18,470 nt of DNA from SMTZ1-83 sp048884925 (GCA_048884925.1 JBHLQK010000034.1:1-18470), one strand, 5' to 3'; counted from the stretch's first letter, positions 1 to 7,408 are shown. Program-made: numbers and translations. Notes: generated by a model not told the origin, from the letters alone.

Positions 1-53
1 GGCAGCGGCAATGTCGCTGGTCCTGCGTAGAAGTTGAATACCCTCTTGACCAT
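1..53 (-). CDS. serC: Phosphoserine aminotransferase, N-terminal fragment (cut by left edge)
   Basis: The first 17 codons of a minus-strand gene start with ATG at 53-51 and read MVKRVFNFYAGPATLPL. The FNFYAGPATLP stretch is the hallmark N terminus of phosphoserine aminotransferase (class V aminotransferase fold). This PLP enzyme converts 3-phosphohydroxypyruvate and glutamate to phosphoserine in the phosphorylated serine pathway. The start codon follows the TAA stop of the DUF1015 gene with no spacer, so the two are almost certainly cotranscribed and translationally coupled. The rest, including the PLP lysine, lies outside the window. Only the N-terminal signature supports the call, but it is very characteristic. 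Confidence 0.85.
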   Translation of the reverse strand, partial: MVKRVFNFYAGPATLPL

Positions 54-1397
54 TTATATCACCTTTTTCAGCATGTTAATAGTAAAGCCAGTCCAGACTT
101 TTGGATGGAAGAATGTACTCTTTTGAGGCATAACCTCTATATTTCGAGACACTGCCTCCACATCTTCAATGCGAGTGGGATTCATAAAGAACACGGCTTG
201 CGCCTCTCCTTCAACTGAGCATATGGCTTCTTGAACAGCGTCGCCTATTCCCTTCACATAAGTCACGAATCCACCACCCTTCATTGTTCCTTGCGCCAGT
301 TTCTCTTTATCAATCCCAAGCATTCTGTCCAGAATCAATGAATGCAGTATTGCTACATCTAGACTGCGATGCTCTCGCGACTTTTCCGGCAATAGCTCAT
401 TCATTACTTCTGTGTCCCGCAAAGTGAGCACATAGAACCTACCGTCATTGATGAAGAGCCCGAAAGAGTGCTCGCCAGATATGAACTTCTTGTTCATCAG
501 TGAGAACATTGCATCTTTTTTATCATAGGCAATGATATCGAAGTATTCAGATATTGCCTTCAGGAGGCTTTCCGAAGAAAACCCGTGGAGGTTTTGCACT
601 ACTCGATGTGTAGGTAGGATGACGAGGCCTGGATTTGAGATATTGACAAATGTGAGCATCCTGTATCGAGCACTCTCTAATTCTGGATTCTCGTTGGAGA
701 GAGCAAGTGCAGTCTTGTAACGGTGATGACCATCAGCAATAATGACATACTTGTTTCTCATGTAATCAGTGATTAATTGTATATCCAATTCATTATCAAT
801 AACCCATAGTCTATGCCTGACATCGTCCTCATCCTTGATATCGATAGATGGTTCACCCTTCATAGCTTTCTCCAGTATGCTGTCAACTTGTCCTTCATGG
901 TCGGGGTAAATCACAAAGATCTGACCAAACTGTGCCATGCACGCCCTGCAGAGACTAAGTCTATCTTGGATGTCTTTTGGGAGTGTTTCCTCATGCTGGA
1001 GCACTCCAGAGAATGTTTCCTTGCTTGGAGCTTCCGTGGCAAAATCCTCTAGGCGGATTAGCCCGATGAATCCGAACCTGAACATGTCATTATTATTGAT
1101 ATTGAAATTCTGACCATATACATAGAAGGCATCCTTGTCCTCCTGTTTTAGAACGCCACTACCAACCCATTTGTCAAATAGGTCCCTTGCTCTGGTGTAC
1201 TGATTGTTATCAGCAGTATCTCCTTTCTCTGGCTTATTCTTGATTATCCACGAGATGTTATATTCTGAAAGAGACTGAAGTTCATCCACTTTCCCTCCTT
1301 TGATGATGTCATATGGGGGAGTTACTACCTTACTAATATCCCCAACTTTCGATTCATCATATCTGAATGCTCTGAATGGAATAACTCGAACCAACAT
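54..1397 (-). CDS. DUF1015 family protein, linked to serine biosynthesis
   Basis: This is a 447-residue cytosolic protein of the DUF1015 family (COG4198). Recognisable family blocks are TPPYD (residues 26-30), HEET (135-138), ADGHHRY (221-227), LPTHR (261-265) and the C-terminal MPQKSTFFHPK (423-433). Its length fits the family. The ATG at 1397 has a GGAGG Shine-Dalgarno at 1405-1409 with good spacing. The gene is immediately upstream of serC. I recall that bacterial DUF1015 genes also sit beside serA and serC, which suggests a role in serine or phosphoserine metabolism. The DGHHR motif resembles the phosphate-binding motif of the ParB/sulfiredoxin fold used by the archaeal free-serine kinase SerK; this is an inference, not an established activity. 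Family membership is confident and function is open. Confidence 0.9.
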   Translation of the reverse strand: MLVRVIPFRAFRYDESKVGDISKVVTPPYDIIKGGKVDELQSLSEYNISWIIKNKPEKGDTADNNQYTRARDLFDKWVGSGVLKQEDKDAFYVYGQNFNINNNDMFRFGFIGLIRLEDFATEAPSKETFSGVLQHEETLPKDIQDRLSLCRACMAQFGQIFVIYPDHEGQVDSILEKAMKGEPSIDIKDEDDVRHRLWVIDNELDIQLITDYMRNKYVIIADGHHRYKTALALSNENPELESARYRMLTFVNISNPGLVILPTHRVVQNLHGFSSESLLKAISEYFDIIAYDKKDAMFSLMNKKFISGEHSFGLFINDGRFYVLTLRDTEVMNELLPEKSREHRSLDVAILHSLILDRMLGIDKEKLAQGTMKGGGFVTYVKGIGDAVQEAICSVEGEAQAVFFMNPTRIEDVEAVSRNIEVMPQKSTFFHPKVWTGFTINMLKKVI

Positions 1398-1580
1398 GAT
1401 CTGCCTCCCATGGATGAAGCCTATGGTATGGGACGAAAAGCCCGCCGTTGCATCATCGACATAAGTGTTTCTTTTCGCACCATATTCTATTTGGAAAAGG
1501 GGTATAGAGGCACAACAGTCAAACTTAAATGAATATCATGAACGAGCACGAGAGCTAAAAGTTTTGACGAGGAGAGCGCT
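1398..1580. promoter_or_regulatory. Divergent intergenic region between DUF1015 and zinc-ribbon genes
   Basis: The 183-bp gap carries signals for both flanking genes. For the plus-strand gene there is a TATA-like AAACTTAAAT at 1521-1530, predicting a transcription start near 1552-1557, and a GAGGAG Shine-Dalgarno at 1569-1574. For the minus-strand gene, AAACACTTAT (complement of 1461-1470) is a candidate TATA box. A second AT-rich candidate lies at 1481-1496. No RNA gene or ORF is apparent. Box assignments come from reading by eye. Confidence 0.45.
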
Positions 1581-1841
1581 GTGGAGTTCTGCGAGAAGTG
1601 TGGTGCCTTGATGCTTCCTAAGAAAAAGGATGACAAGCCTATTTTGAAATGCAGGGAATGCGGTCATGAGAAATCAGTCAAGTCCCCTCCTGCGTACAAA
1701 GTGGAATACCGAATAAAGCATAGCCCTCGGGAAAAGATAGTCGTAGTAGAGGAAAGTGAAACTCGAAAGGACGAGATGACTGAAGACGAGAAAAGAGAGC
1801 GACGAAAGGAAATCCTCGAGTATTTTGAGGCTGAGGAATGA
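1581..1841 (+). CDS. Stand-alone TFS/Rpb9-type N-terminal zinc ribbon protein
   Basis: This small 86-residue protein starts with GTG, preceded by a GAGGAG Shine-Dalgarno 6-7 nt upstream. The N terminus has two CxxC knuckles (C4/C7 and C24/C27) in the pattern EFCEKCGALMLPKKK...KCRECG, typical of the N-terminal zinc ribbon of archaeal transcription factor S (RpoM) and Rpb9/RPA12/RPC11. The next part (about residues 39-60) resembles the TFS linker. The protein then ends in a highly charged tail, where full TFS (about 105-115 residues) would have a second zinc ribbon with the DE dipeptide that stimulates RNA polymerase cleavage. It may bind RNA polymerase in Rpb9-like fashion without cleavage activity. 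No zinc-ribbon coding sequence follows the stop, so this does not look like a recent frameshift. Confidence 0.75.
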   Translation: MEFCEKCGALMLPKKKDDKPILKCRECGHEKSVKSPPAYKVEYRIKHSPREKIVVVEESETRKDEMTEDEKRERRKEILEYFEAEE

Positions 1842-1976
1842 TTAGCTCTGGATAATGTTTTAAATCTCGGACAACCATATCATTACATCTAAGCAGAAGG
1901 GCTGTTGAATTATCGTTGGTTAAAATCGGAGGTGCTCTTCTCAAATCGGTCTTCTAATCTTCAGGAGGAATTGTAA
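1842..1976 (+). promoter_or_regulatory. Promoter/leader region of the toroid-protein gene
   Basis: The 135-bp gap has two TATA-like stretches, TTTTAAAT at about 1858-1865 and GTTAAAAT at 1918-1925. The second would place a start of transcription near 1950 and give a short leader. A strong AGGAGG Shine-Dalgarno at 1963-1968 precedes the ATG at 1977. The T-run at 1858-1861 could also help terminate the upstream gene. Confidence 0.4.
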
Positions 1977-2858
1977 ATGAGTGAACAGAGTGATAGTCAT
2001 TTTTATGACTTAGAAAGCTACATCATTGAACATGGTAATGTTGCAGACGTCTTGAGACTCATCTCTGCAGGATACAAGATAGATGAGGATGTCACGAAAT
2101 CGATACTAGATGAAGTTGAAGATCTTCTAAATGAAGACGGGGGAGTTCCATTTGGTTTGGATGAGGGAAATCCCAGTTCTGTAAAAGAAACCTCAGAACT
2201 AGTGCCACTTCTCCTGAAATTCAGAGAAACTCATGGTCATCTCATCAAAAAGATGGTGGGCTTCATAGTATCACGTCAGAAGAATGATGGCGGCTTTGCA
2301 GAAACCATGAACCTAGACTACCTAATCGAGGATCGATATGGGACAAAGTGGGGCAGCGAGTTTTATCCTGTTGGAAAGAGTGTTACATGGCTCACAGGAA
2401 AAGCGCTTGAAGCATTATCATTGGCGGAGTATGATAACGAAGTTCGTTTGAAACGCGCCCGCGATTTTCTGATTCATTCTCAAAATGAGGATGGCAATTG
2501 GCCTGACTTCATAAATATGGGGCATTCAGATCCCTTGGCAACGGGTAATATATTGACAGGCTTAAGAGCTGTTGGAGTCGATTCCAAGACAAAGGTCTAC
2601 AGGGATGCCAGAGCTGCTCTATACCAGCACATTAAGGACGCGCTTGAGAATAAGTCCGCGGATGACATGGTCGACTTGACAGCAGTTTGCCCACCTGAAA
2701 CTGATAAAGAACTTGATGTCATTAATGGCGGGCTAGAATTGATTATTAGCACTCAGAACAAGGATGGTGGATGGCTCCCTCTGGGTTCAAAGAAAAGCGA
2801 TTCTGAATTAAGCTCAATACTTGGCTTTGTTCTGAAGAAATGCGAGAAATACAAATAG
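1977..2858 (+). CDS. Alpha-alpha toroid protein (prenyltransferase/squalene-cyclase-like repeats)
   Basis: This is a 293-residue soluble protein with no signal peptide or membrane helix. It has repeated QW-type motifs: QKNDGGF (101-107), QNEDGNW (169-175) and QNKDGGW (260-266), plus a weaker NEDGGVPF (52-59). Helical segments separate them, the signature of the alpha6-alpha6 toroid of squalene/oxidosqualene cyclases and protein-prenyltransferase beta subunits. It is half the length of a two-domain class II terpene cyclase (about 600 residues or more) and I see no DxDD catalytic motif. It is therefore either a single-barrel protein or a non-cyclase member. The substrate is unknown. The start is fixed by AGGAGG at 1963-1968. 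The 3' end overlaps the alkyltransferase gene by 19 bp if that gene starts at 2840. Confidence 0.7.
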   Translation: MSEQSDSHFYDLESYIIEHGNVADVLRLISAGYKIDEDVTKSILDEVEDLLNEDGGVPFGLDEGNPSSVKETSELVPLLLKFRETHGHLIKKMVGFIVSRQKNDGGFAETMNLDYLIEDRYGTKWGSEFYPVGKSVTWLTGKALEALSLAEYDNEVRLKRARDFLIHSQNEDGNWPDFINMGHSDPLATGNILTGLRAVGVDSKTKVYRDARAALYQHIKDALENKSADDMVDLTAVCPPETDKELDVINGGLELIISTQNKDGGWLPLGSKKSDSELSSILGFVLKKCEKYK

Positions 2859-3385
2859 CTGCTTGTCAAAGTTTGGTCATGAACGAGAAAAGAGTTGCAG
2901 TCCTACAGCGAAATGGGCATTGCATAGCTGGCGTCTTTACATCTTCAGGACTCTTTGCCACAACACTGCCTAGGAAGAGTTGCGAAGAAGCTGTGAGGGC
3001 AGTAAAAGGAGGTTCTCTTGTGCGCAGTGATTCGAAAGAAGACCTTAGGATTCTCAATTCGGTTTATGATATTGCTGAAGGGATTGAGGTTCTTGGCCTT
3101 GATAAGATCAATCTAGATCTATCCGAGATGACAGAAAAGCAACGTCGAGTAGTGAAAGCGACTCTTTCAATCCCGCGTGGCGAGACCGCTACTTATGGTG
3201 AAGTGGCTCAGAAGGCTGGCCTTCCAGGCGCCGCACGATTTGTTGGCAATGTCATGGCTACAAACAGATTGTACCCTCTTGTTCCATGTCATAGAGTCAT
3301 ATCTTCGTCAGGCATTGGTGGATATGGTCTGGGTATTAAAAAGAAGATAGAACTCCTAAGGCGCGAAGGGGCATTCGCGGATTAG
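2840..3385 (+). CDS. ogt: Methylated-DNA--protein-cysteine S-methyltransferase (O6-alkylguanine-DNA alkyltransferase)
   Basis: This 181-residue suicide DNA-repair protein transfers alkyl groups from O6-alkylguanine to its own cysteine. The C-terminal domain has the complete signature: IPRGETATYGEVA (111-123), the recognition helix with the arginine finger (R133), the Asn hinge (N142), active-site PCHRV (149-153, acceptor C150) and the conserved glutamate (E171 in KIELLRREG). The N-terminal half (about 1-95) is the less conserved beta-rich domain. The start is uncertain. ATG 2840 overlaps the upstream gene by 19 bp and has only a weak ribosome site. ATG 2879 (M14) would give a 168-residue protein nearer the usual archaeal length. 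It is likely cotranscribed with the toroid gene. Confidence 0.93.
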   Translation: MREIQIAACQSLVMNEKRVAVLQRNGHCIAGVFTSSGLFATTLPRKSCEEAVRAVKGGSLVRSDSKEDLRILNSVYDIAEGIEVLGLDKINLDLSEMTEKQRRVVKATLSIPRGETATYGEVAQKAGLPGAARFVGNVMATNRLYPLVPCHRVISSSGIGGYGLGIKKKIELLRREGAFAD

Positions 3386-3397
3386 TTTCTCATAACG

Positions 3398-3406
3398 TTT
3401 TAAATA
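3398..3406 (+). promoter_or_regulatory. TATA-box candidate upstream of the 3426/3456 gene
   Basis: TTTTAAATA lies just downstream of the ogt stop. Standard archaeal spacing puts transcription start near 3425-3430. That would make a GTG start at 3426 leaderless, or give a leader of roughly 28 nt to the TTG at 3456. Confidence 0.5.
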
Positions 3407-3425
3407 GCTTCTAATAGTTCACAAT

Positions 3426-3929
3426 GTGGGACCTATCTCTACGGAGTGTGTGTGTTTGAACCTTAAAGTACAAAGAGATGAAGACACAGTAGAATTGCGC
3501 AAAGTAGAGCTTGAAGCTTTAAGTCCACCACTTTTTCGGACTTTTATCGGCTATAACTCATTGAAACGCCTGGGATATTCTATATCTTTCATCCGCCCTA
3601 AGAAGAGTTCCAGCGGTGATTTTGAAAGAATTCGTTACAATTTCATGGAACGCGGCGTAATGACTCGTCAGCTCGAAGATGAGCTCGAGCCAGACATGAA
3701 ACGCGGGATCCTAAATCAGCTCCCCCGTGGCAATTTTAGTATCGTGCTGCTTCTTACTCAAGTACCCAGACGAGGGGTAAATATCAGACTTGACAAATTC
3801 ATGTACAACTTCCTTGGTTGCATACTTATGCGCAATGAAGAAGTACTGGATGTTGTGATGAATACAACCCCAACAAGGGATATCCTAATGCCTATGTATG
3901 AGCAGCAGATAGAATCGGTAGAGGCATAG
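3426..3929 (+). CDS. Conserved-looking hypothetical protein, unknown function
   Basis: I do not recognise this protein of up to 167 residues. It appears soluble, mixed alpha/beta and basic in the middle (KRLGYSISFIRPKKSSSGDFERIRYNF), with no signal peptide, membrane helix or cysteine metal motif beyond isolated cysteines near the N terminus. The start is ambiguous. GTG 3426 is near the predicted transcription start (leaderless), while TTG 3456 has a GGAG at 3443-3446 about 9 nt upstream and would give a 157-residue protein beginning MNLKVQRDED. I slightly favour TTG 3456. The next gene, also unrecognised, follows within about 70 nt on the same strand, so the two may work together. Codon use and length make it a believable gene rather than a chance ORF. 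Confidence 0.65.
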   Translation: MGPISTECVCLNLKVQRDEDTVELRKVELEALSPPLFRTFIGYNSLKRLGYSISFIRPKKSSSGDFERIRYNFMERGVMTRQLEDELEPDMKRGILNQLPRGNFSIVLLLTQVPRRGVNIRLDKFMYNFLGCILMRNEEVLDVVMNTTPTRDILMPMYEQQIESVEA

Positions 3930-3978
3930 TTGGCGCAATCTGCAATCAATCTTATCAGGCACCATAGCAAGAGTTTGA

Positions 3979-5688
3979 ATGCTGTGGTGTATATACATGT
4001 CACGTAGTCCACGCGATGTGCCAAAAGAAGTAGCGTTGTTTGGTCAAAGGCAGTTTAAGGAAACTGGAGCCGTTGCTGTTGAAGTTCTTAGAGTTAAAGC
4101 ATCCACAATGCGGAAGCACTTCGCAAAGCTGAAAGGAATCACATTTCTGGTCGCTGTCATCAGCCGAGACCGAGTACGTGTATACTTCTTCAATTCCGCG
4201 GGCGTAATGCTCATTGGAGAAAATATTGAAGTCGAGAAATATGGAAAAGTCCGAAAGACCTCCAAGCTTCTAGCGAAATTTGAGAAGCCTCGTCCTCCAA
4301 CCAAAGAGGAACTTAGAATTGAAGCCACAGAGGAACTCAGGCTGGATCTGTCCCGAACTCTAAAACGAGTTGCAAGGTTTCTTGGTAGGAAGGAACCTGA
4401 GTTCCCGATTATTTTTGTCACGCGAGAATCAACTATCAATACTGGACAAGGATTTGGACAGAGGTCAGATGAAGATGGCGCTGTAGTGTTCGAGCAGGGT
4501 CTACTTGAGTCGAAATGGCGTGACGGTATTATTGCTCGAGCTTGTTTTCTCCAGCTTCTTGATGCAGAAAAGAGGAATTCAGAGTTCAGCTCAGCAGTTG
4601 GAAATGCTATATCTATGGCTTCACTTAGTGGTCCCAAGCGTGCTGACTGGATTGATGCATGGGTAAAGAGAACTAAAGGAACATCTTTCGTGCCTATTGT
4701 AAACCACCTAGTAAAGCACTCGACCACATATTCCTGGGCTGGTTTTGCAAGGATTTTAGATCTGGTCGATAGAGCTCCAGATTTGACAGTGGATAAGTGG
4801 ATGATGGCATTAGACGCAATCCATGAATCTATCGAAGTATCTCTTGGTACCGAGGAGCACCTCATACTTCAGGGCTTCTGCAAAAGCCTCGCAAAGCCTA
4901 GAAGCCTGGCATCTCAACGCCACAAATTGGAATCGATTCATCTCTCTCCGAGAGTCATATGTGATCCTTCTTCGCTAGGTGTGACTTTATCAGTTTACGA
5001 AGGGAGCAAAGACGATGAATCCTGGCTAAAGATTAGCTATTTGAAGGGAGCCGAAAAACAGTATATTGCAATAACGGAGGGAGATGAAAATCCACTCTCA
5101 CGAATTGCGTACACTTTGAATGTTGAGGATGTTTTCCCCAAATCAGGAGGCATACTGGGCCATGGTAGAGATGTTCTCTCATGGATTCTTCAGAAGCTTG
5201 GTGCAAACGAAAAAAGAAAGAACACTCTTCAGGCCACTATTGAATTCTCCACTAAACAAGTGACTTCTGCAGAGAATGCTGTTCTAGAGCGGCTTGTGAG
5301 CGGAGGTCTCGCAGTCCTTTCCGATACACTAGTTGGCTCTCCTCAGAGGGTGGTTTCATTGGTCAAGGCTGGGAAACTCATTTTTCTACCTGATTTCAAT
5401 CACACTGGGATATATCCGAACCTATTGCTTGAAGGTGAATTTGATCTGCTTGCTGAAGCAGCTTCCTTCAGCATTGAATCCACCATATTTCATGCTGCTA
5501 AGGGGAGTTACGCTCTTGTTAGCTCGCCGTCATCATGGAAACGATTGGTCCTGGCGAGTGCAGCTGATAATAATCTCAAGGTCTGGCCCGTAATACAGGT
5601 TTCGTCATCTAGAAGGGTAATACGTTCTGAGACCGCATTTCCTGAGGATTCTGAGATGCTGACTTGGAGCGATAGGAACTCTAATTGA
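3979..5688 (+). CDS. Large hypothetical protein, unknown function
   Basis: I do not recognise this protein of up to 569 residues. It looks soluble, with no signal peptide or membrane helix. The N-terminal 100 residues are strand-rich and basic. The middle (about 130-330) has mixed alpha/beta and helical segments (FPIIFVTRE; DGAVVFEQGLLE; RDGIIARACFLQLLDAE). The C-terminal third is alpha/beta with hydrophobic strands (LAVLSDTLV; KLIFLPDF; SYALVSSP). Start choices are ATG 3979, ATG 3997 and GTG 4018, none with a clear Shine-Dalgarno. CTTATCA at 3951-3957 would make 3979 leaderless, and TGTATATACA at 3988-3997 would make 4018 leaderless. It ends tail-to-tail with the GTPase gene, overlapping by 8 bp. 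Confidence 0.7.
   Translation: MLWCIYMSRSPRDVPKEVALFGQRQFKETGAVAVEVLRVKASTMRKHFAKLKGITFLVAVISRDRVRVYFFNSAGVMLIGENIEVEKYGKVRKTSKLLAKFEKPRPPTKEELRIEATEELRLDLSRTLKRVARFLGRKEPEFPIIFVTRESTINTGQGFGQRSDEDGAVVFEQGLLESKWRDGIIARACFLQLLDAEKRNSEFSSAVGNAISMASLSGPKRADWIDAWVKRTKGTSFVPIVNHLVKHSTTYSWAGFARILDLVDRAPDLTVDKWMMALDAIHESIEVSLGTEEHLILQGFCKSLAKPRSLASQRHKLESIHLSPRVICDPSSLGVTLSVYEGSKDDESWLKISYLKGAEKQYIAITEGDENPLSRIAYTLNVEDVFPKSGGILGHGRDVLSWILQKLGANEKRKNTLQATIEFSTKQVTSAENAVLERLVSGGLAVLSDTLVGSPQRVVSLVKAGKLIFLPDFNHTGIYPNLLLEGEFDLLAEAASFSIESTIFHAAKGSYALVSSPSSWKRLVLASAADNNLKVWPVIQVSSSRRVIRSETAFPEDSEMLTWSDRNSN
3988..3997 (+). promoter_or_regulatory. Palindromic TATA-like element
   Basis: TGTATATACA is a perfect 10-bp palindrome. 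Its centre lies about 27 nt before an in-frame GTG at 4018, the spacing expected for an archaeal TATA box driving a leaderless transcript. It overlaps the annotated start ATG 3979/3997, so it could simply be coding sequence. Confidence 0.3.
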
Positions 5689-7345
5689 TGATTTCGATGA
5701 CGGTACCAATTGCTCTTGTATTTGCTTCACGCAACACAATCTTGTCCCCTAGCCCTATAGGTTCTGGATATGACATGAACTCCAACCTAACCCGTGCGAA
5801 GTCTCCTACGCTGAGATACTCTGCATCATAAATCCGTTTCAAGACAACAGTGTGTTGAATTGTATGACATTGGAGGACTGGTGAATATCCTACTGAGATT
5901 CTCGTTGGATGTCTAGTGACTACGATGTTGGCTTCAAATACTCTGCAGCTCTTTATCGAATCATCAGGATCTGCTACAACCTGACCTCTTCTCACAACAT
6001 GCTTGTCAACGTCTTTGATATCAAATCCGAAAAGATCCCCAGCACGGACAGTAGCAATTCTCTTCTTGAACATCTCAATGCTGAAAAGCCGACCTTCTTG
6101 CATCCTACCATTCTCATCTGGGCCTATGATCACGCTCTGCCCTTTCTTGAAAACACCGGTTTTCACAGTACCAGTAATCACAGCATTGGTGCCTCTAATT
6201 CCTCGATACACCTTGTCAACGTACGCACGAGCTGGCATCGTTAAGTCAATCTTCTTTGAATTTGGAGGCAACCTTCGCAAAAGCTCAGTGAGTAAGGCAA
6301 GAGACGCTTCTTCCGTGGATGCAATTTCAATTACCGGAACAACCACTCTATGCTGAATCTCGCCTACTAGTGTGTTTATCTCGTCGACATCCTTCAAACT
6401 CACAGGGATTCTTCCAATCTCCCTGAGCGTATTCCTCACAACTTCATTAACAAGAGCTAAATCTCTGATCTTCGTCTTATCCACTTTGGATATTATAACA
6501 ATGAATGGCGCTTCCTGATTTGCCATCAGTATGAGATGTTCGCGAGTGATGTCATCAAGACGTCTTAGTCCGGTCTTTGCTTCCTCACTTCGAATCAGAC
6601 CAGCCTCCTCAGGGCCGGGAACAAGCACGAGTCCATATTGCGCATCAGCCCCCAAGATGCTTCTTATCATTGTCTTGCTGTATTCTTGATGTCCGGGCGC
6701 GTCAAAGAATGTCAGAATTCTCACCGATGCATCCAGTACTCTAGCGGCTTCCTCTTTATTCCTCGGATTGTCAAGATGGATGGTTTTCCCGTCTCCAGTG
6801 AATCCCATGAAAGCTAGGTGTATATCAGCAGTCTGTCCCCTTGTGATTTCTTGGGGGTGTATAAGTAGGAATGAGCGCGATCTGCCTGAGCCATTATCTG
6901 GCGATCCTGTCACTATCGAACCGATAAGGGTGGATTTGCCTGAATTCACTCTTCCTGCCACATTGAACGAGCATGTTTCCTTTACCTCAAGAGCAGCTAT
7001 CCTCTTGAGGAGATACTTGCCCACCAGTCCTCGATCTGTTTCAATCCTCTCTTCTTCAACAACTTCAACCTCGGCATCCTTACATAAATCTACAAGGACT
7101 GCCTCAGCTGTTTTGATTTGACCTTCAGTTAGTCCGTAGACCTCCCAATTCCTACCAGCGAGATCTTCAATTCCAATAAGAAATAGCCCTTCAAAGGGTG
7201 TCTCGCATGTCATGTATCTTATTCGAGTAACTAGCTTCTGGCGGCGATCTGACTTGAGGTCAGCTTTCGTGAGACTCCGCTTGAACTCCATATTGCGGGT
7301 TTCGCCCTTGCGAAGTATCTCTACGATTTCTTCAACTGAAGTCAT
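5681..7345 (-). CDS. GTPBP1-like translational GTPase (EF-Tu/EF1A superfamily)
   Basis: This 554-residue cytosolic GTPase has the G1 P-loop GRVNSGKST (131-139), G2 Thr in RGQTADIH (169-176), G3 DAPGH (215-219), G4 SKVDK (286-290) and a G5-like IASTEE (341-346). EF-Tu-type beta-barrel domains II (about 371-460) and III (about 468-553) follow. The switch region after the P-loop (SPDNGSGRSRSF) matches eukaryotic GTPBP1/GTPBP2 and archaeal COG5258 better than EF1A. Eukaryotic GTPBP1 is linked to translation elongation quality control and mRNA decay. The first 120 residues resemble the divergent AlbA_2/Schlafen-type pattern (NMEFKRSL...GLFLIGIED). TATA-like GCTTATAACA (complement of 7384-7393) precedes the ATG at 7345. 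The upstream TPR gene lies 63 bp away on the same strand. Confidence 0.85.
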   Translation of the reverse strand: MTSVEEIVEILRKGETRNMEFKRSLTKADLKSDRRQKLVTRIRYMTCETPFEGLFLIGIEDLAGRNWEVYGLTEGQIKTAEAVLVDLCKDAEVEVVEEERIETDRGLVGKYLLKRIAALEVKETCSFNVAGRVNSGKSTLIGSIVTGSPDNGSGRSRSFLLIHPQEITRGQTADIHLAFMGFTGDGKTIHLDNPRNKEEAARVLDASVRILTFFDAPGHQEYSKTMIRSILGADAQYGLVLVPGPEEAGLIRSEEAKTGLRRLDDITREHLILMANQEAPFIVIISKVDKTKIRDLALVNEVVRNTLREIGRIPVSLKDVDEINTLVGEIQHRVVVPVIEIASTEEASLALLTELLRRLPPNSKKIDLTMPARAYVDKVYRGIRGTNAVITGTVKTGVFKKGQSVIIGPDENGRMQEGRLFSIEMFKKRIATVRAGDLFGFDIKDVDKHVVRRGQVVADPDDSIKSCRVFEANIVVTRHPTRISVGYSPVLQCHTIQHTVVLKRIYDAEYLSVGDFARVRLEFMSYPEPIGLGDKIVLREANTRAIGTVIEIIN

Positions 7346-7383
7346 ATGGGCTACATCCAGGTGTGCAGTTTCTTGCTGATTGA

Positions 7384-7393
7384 TGTTATAAGC
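7384..7393 (-). promoter_or_regulatory. TATA-box candidate for the GTPase gene
   Basis: The complement strand reads GCTTATAACA in the 63-bp gap between the TPR and GTPase genes. It predicts transcription starting near 7362 with a leader of roughly 15-20 nt. The GTPase may therefore have its own promoter in addition to any read-through from the TPR gene. Confidence 0.4.
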
Positions 7394-7408
7394 ACTAGCA
7401 AAGGCCTC

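Noticed and set aside
1977..2858. Calling the toroid protein a squalene-hopene cyclase
   Set aside because: It is half the required length and lacks a DxDD catalytic motif; only the repeat architecture is supported.
4044..4865. Long minus-strand open frame (273 codons) opposite the 569-residue gene
   Set aside because: It lies antisense inside a longer frame with better coding character; its translation is Ser/Thr/Arg-rich and matches nothing, as expected of a shadow frame.
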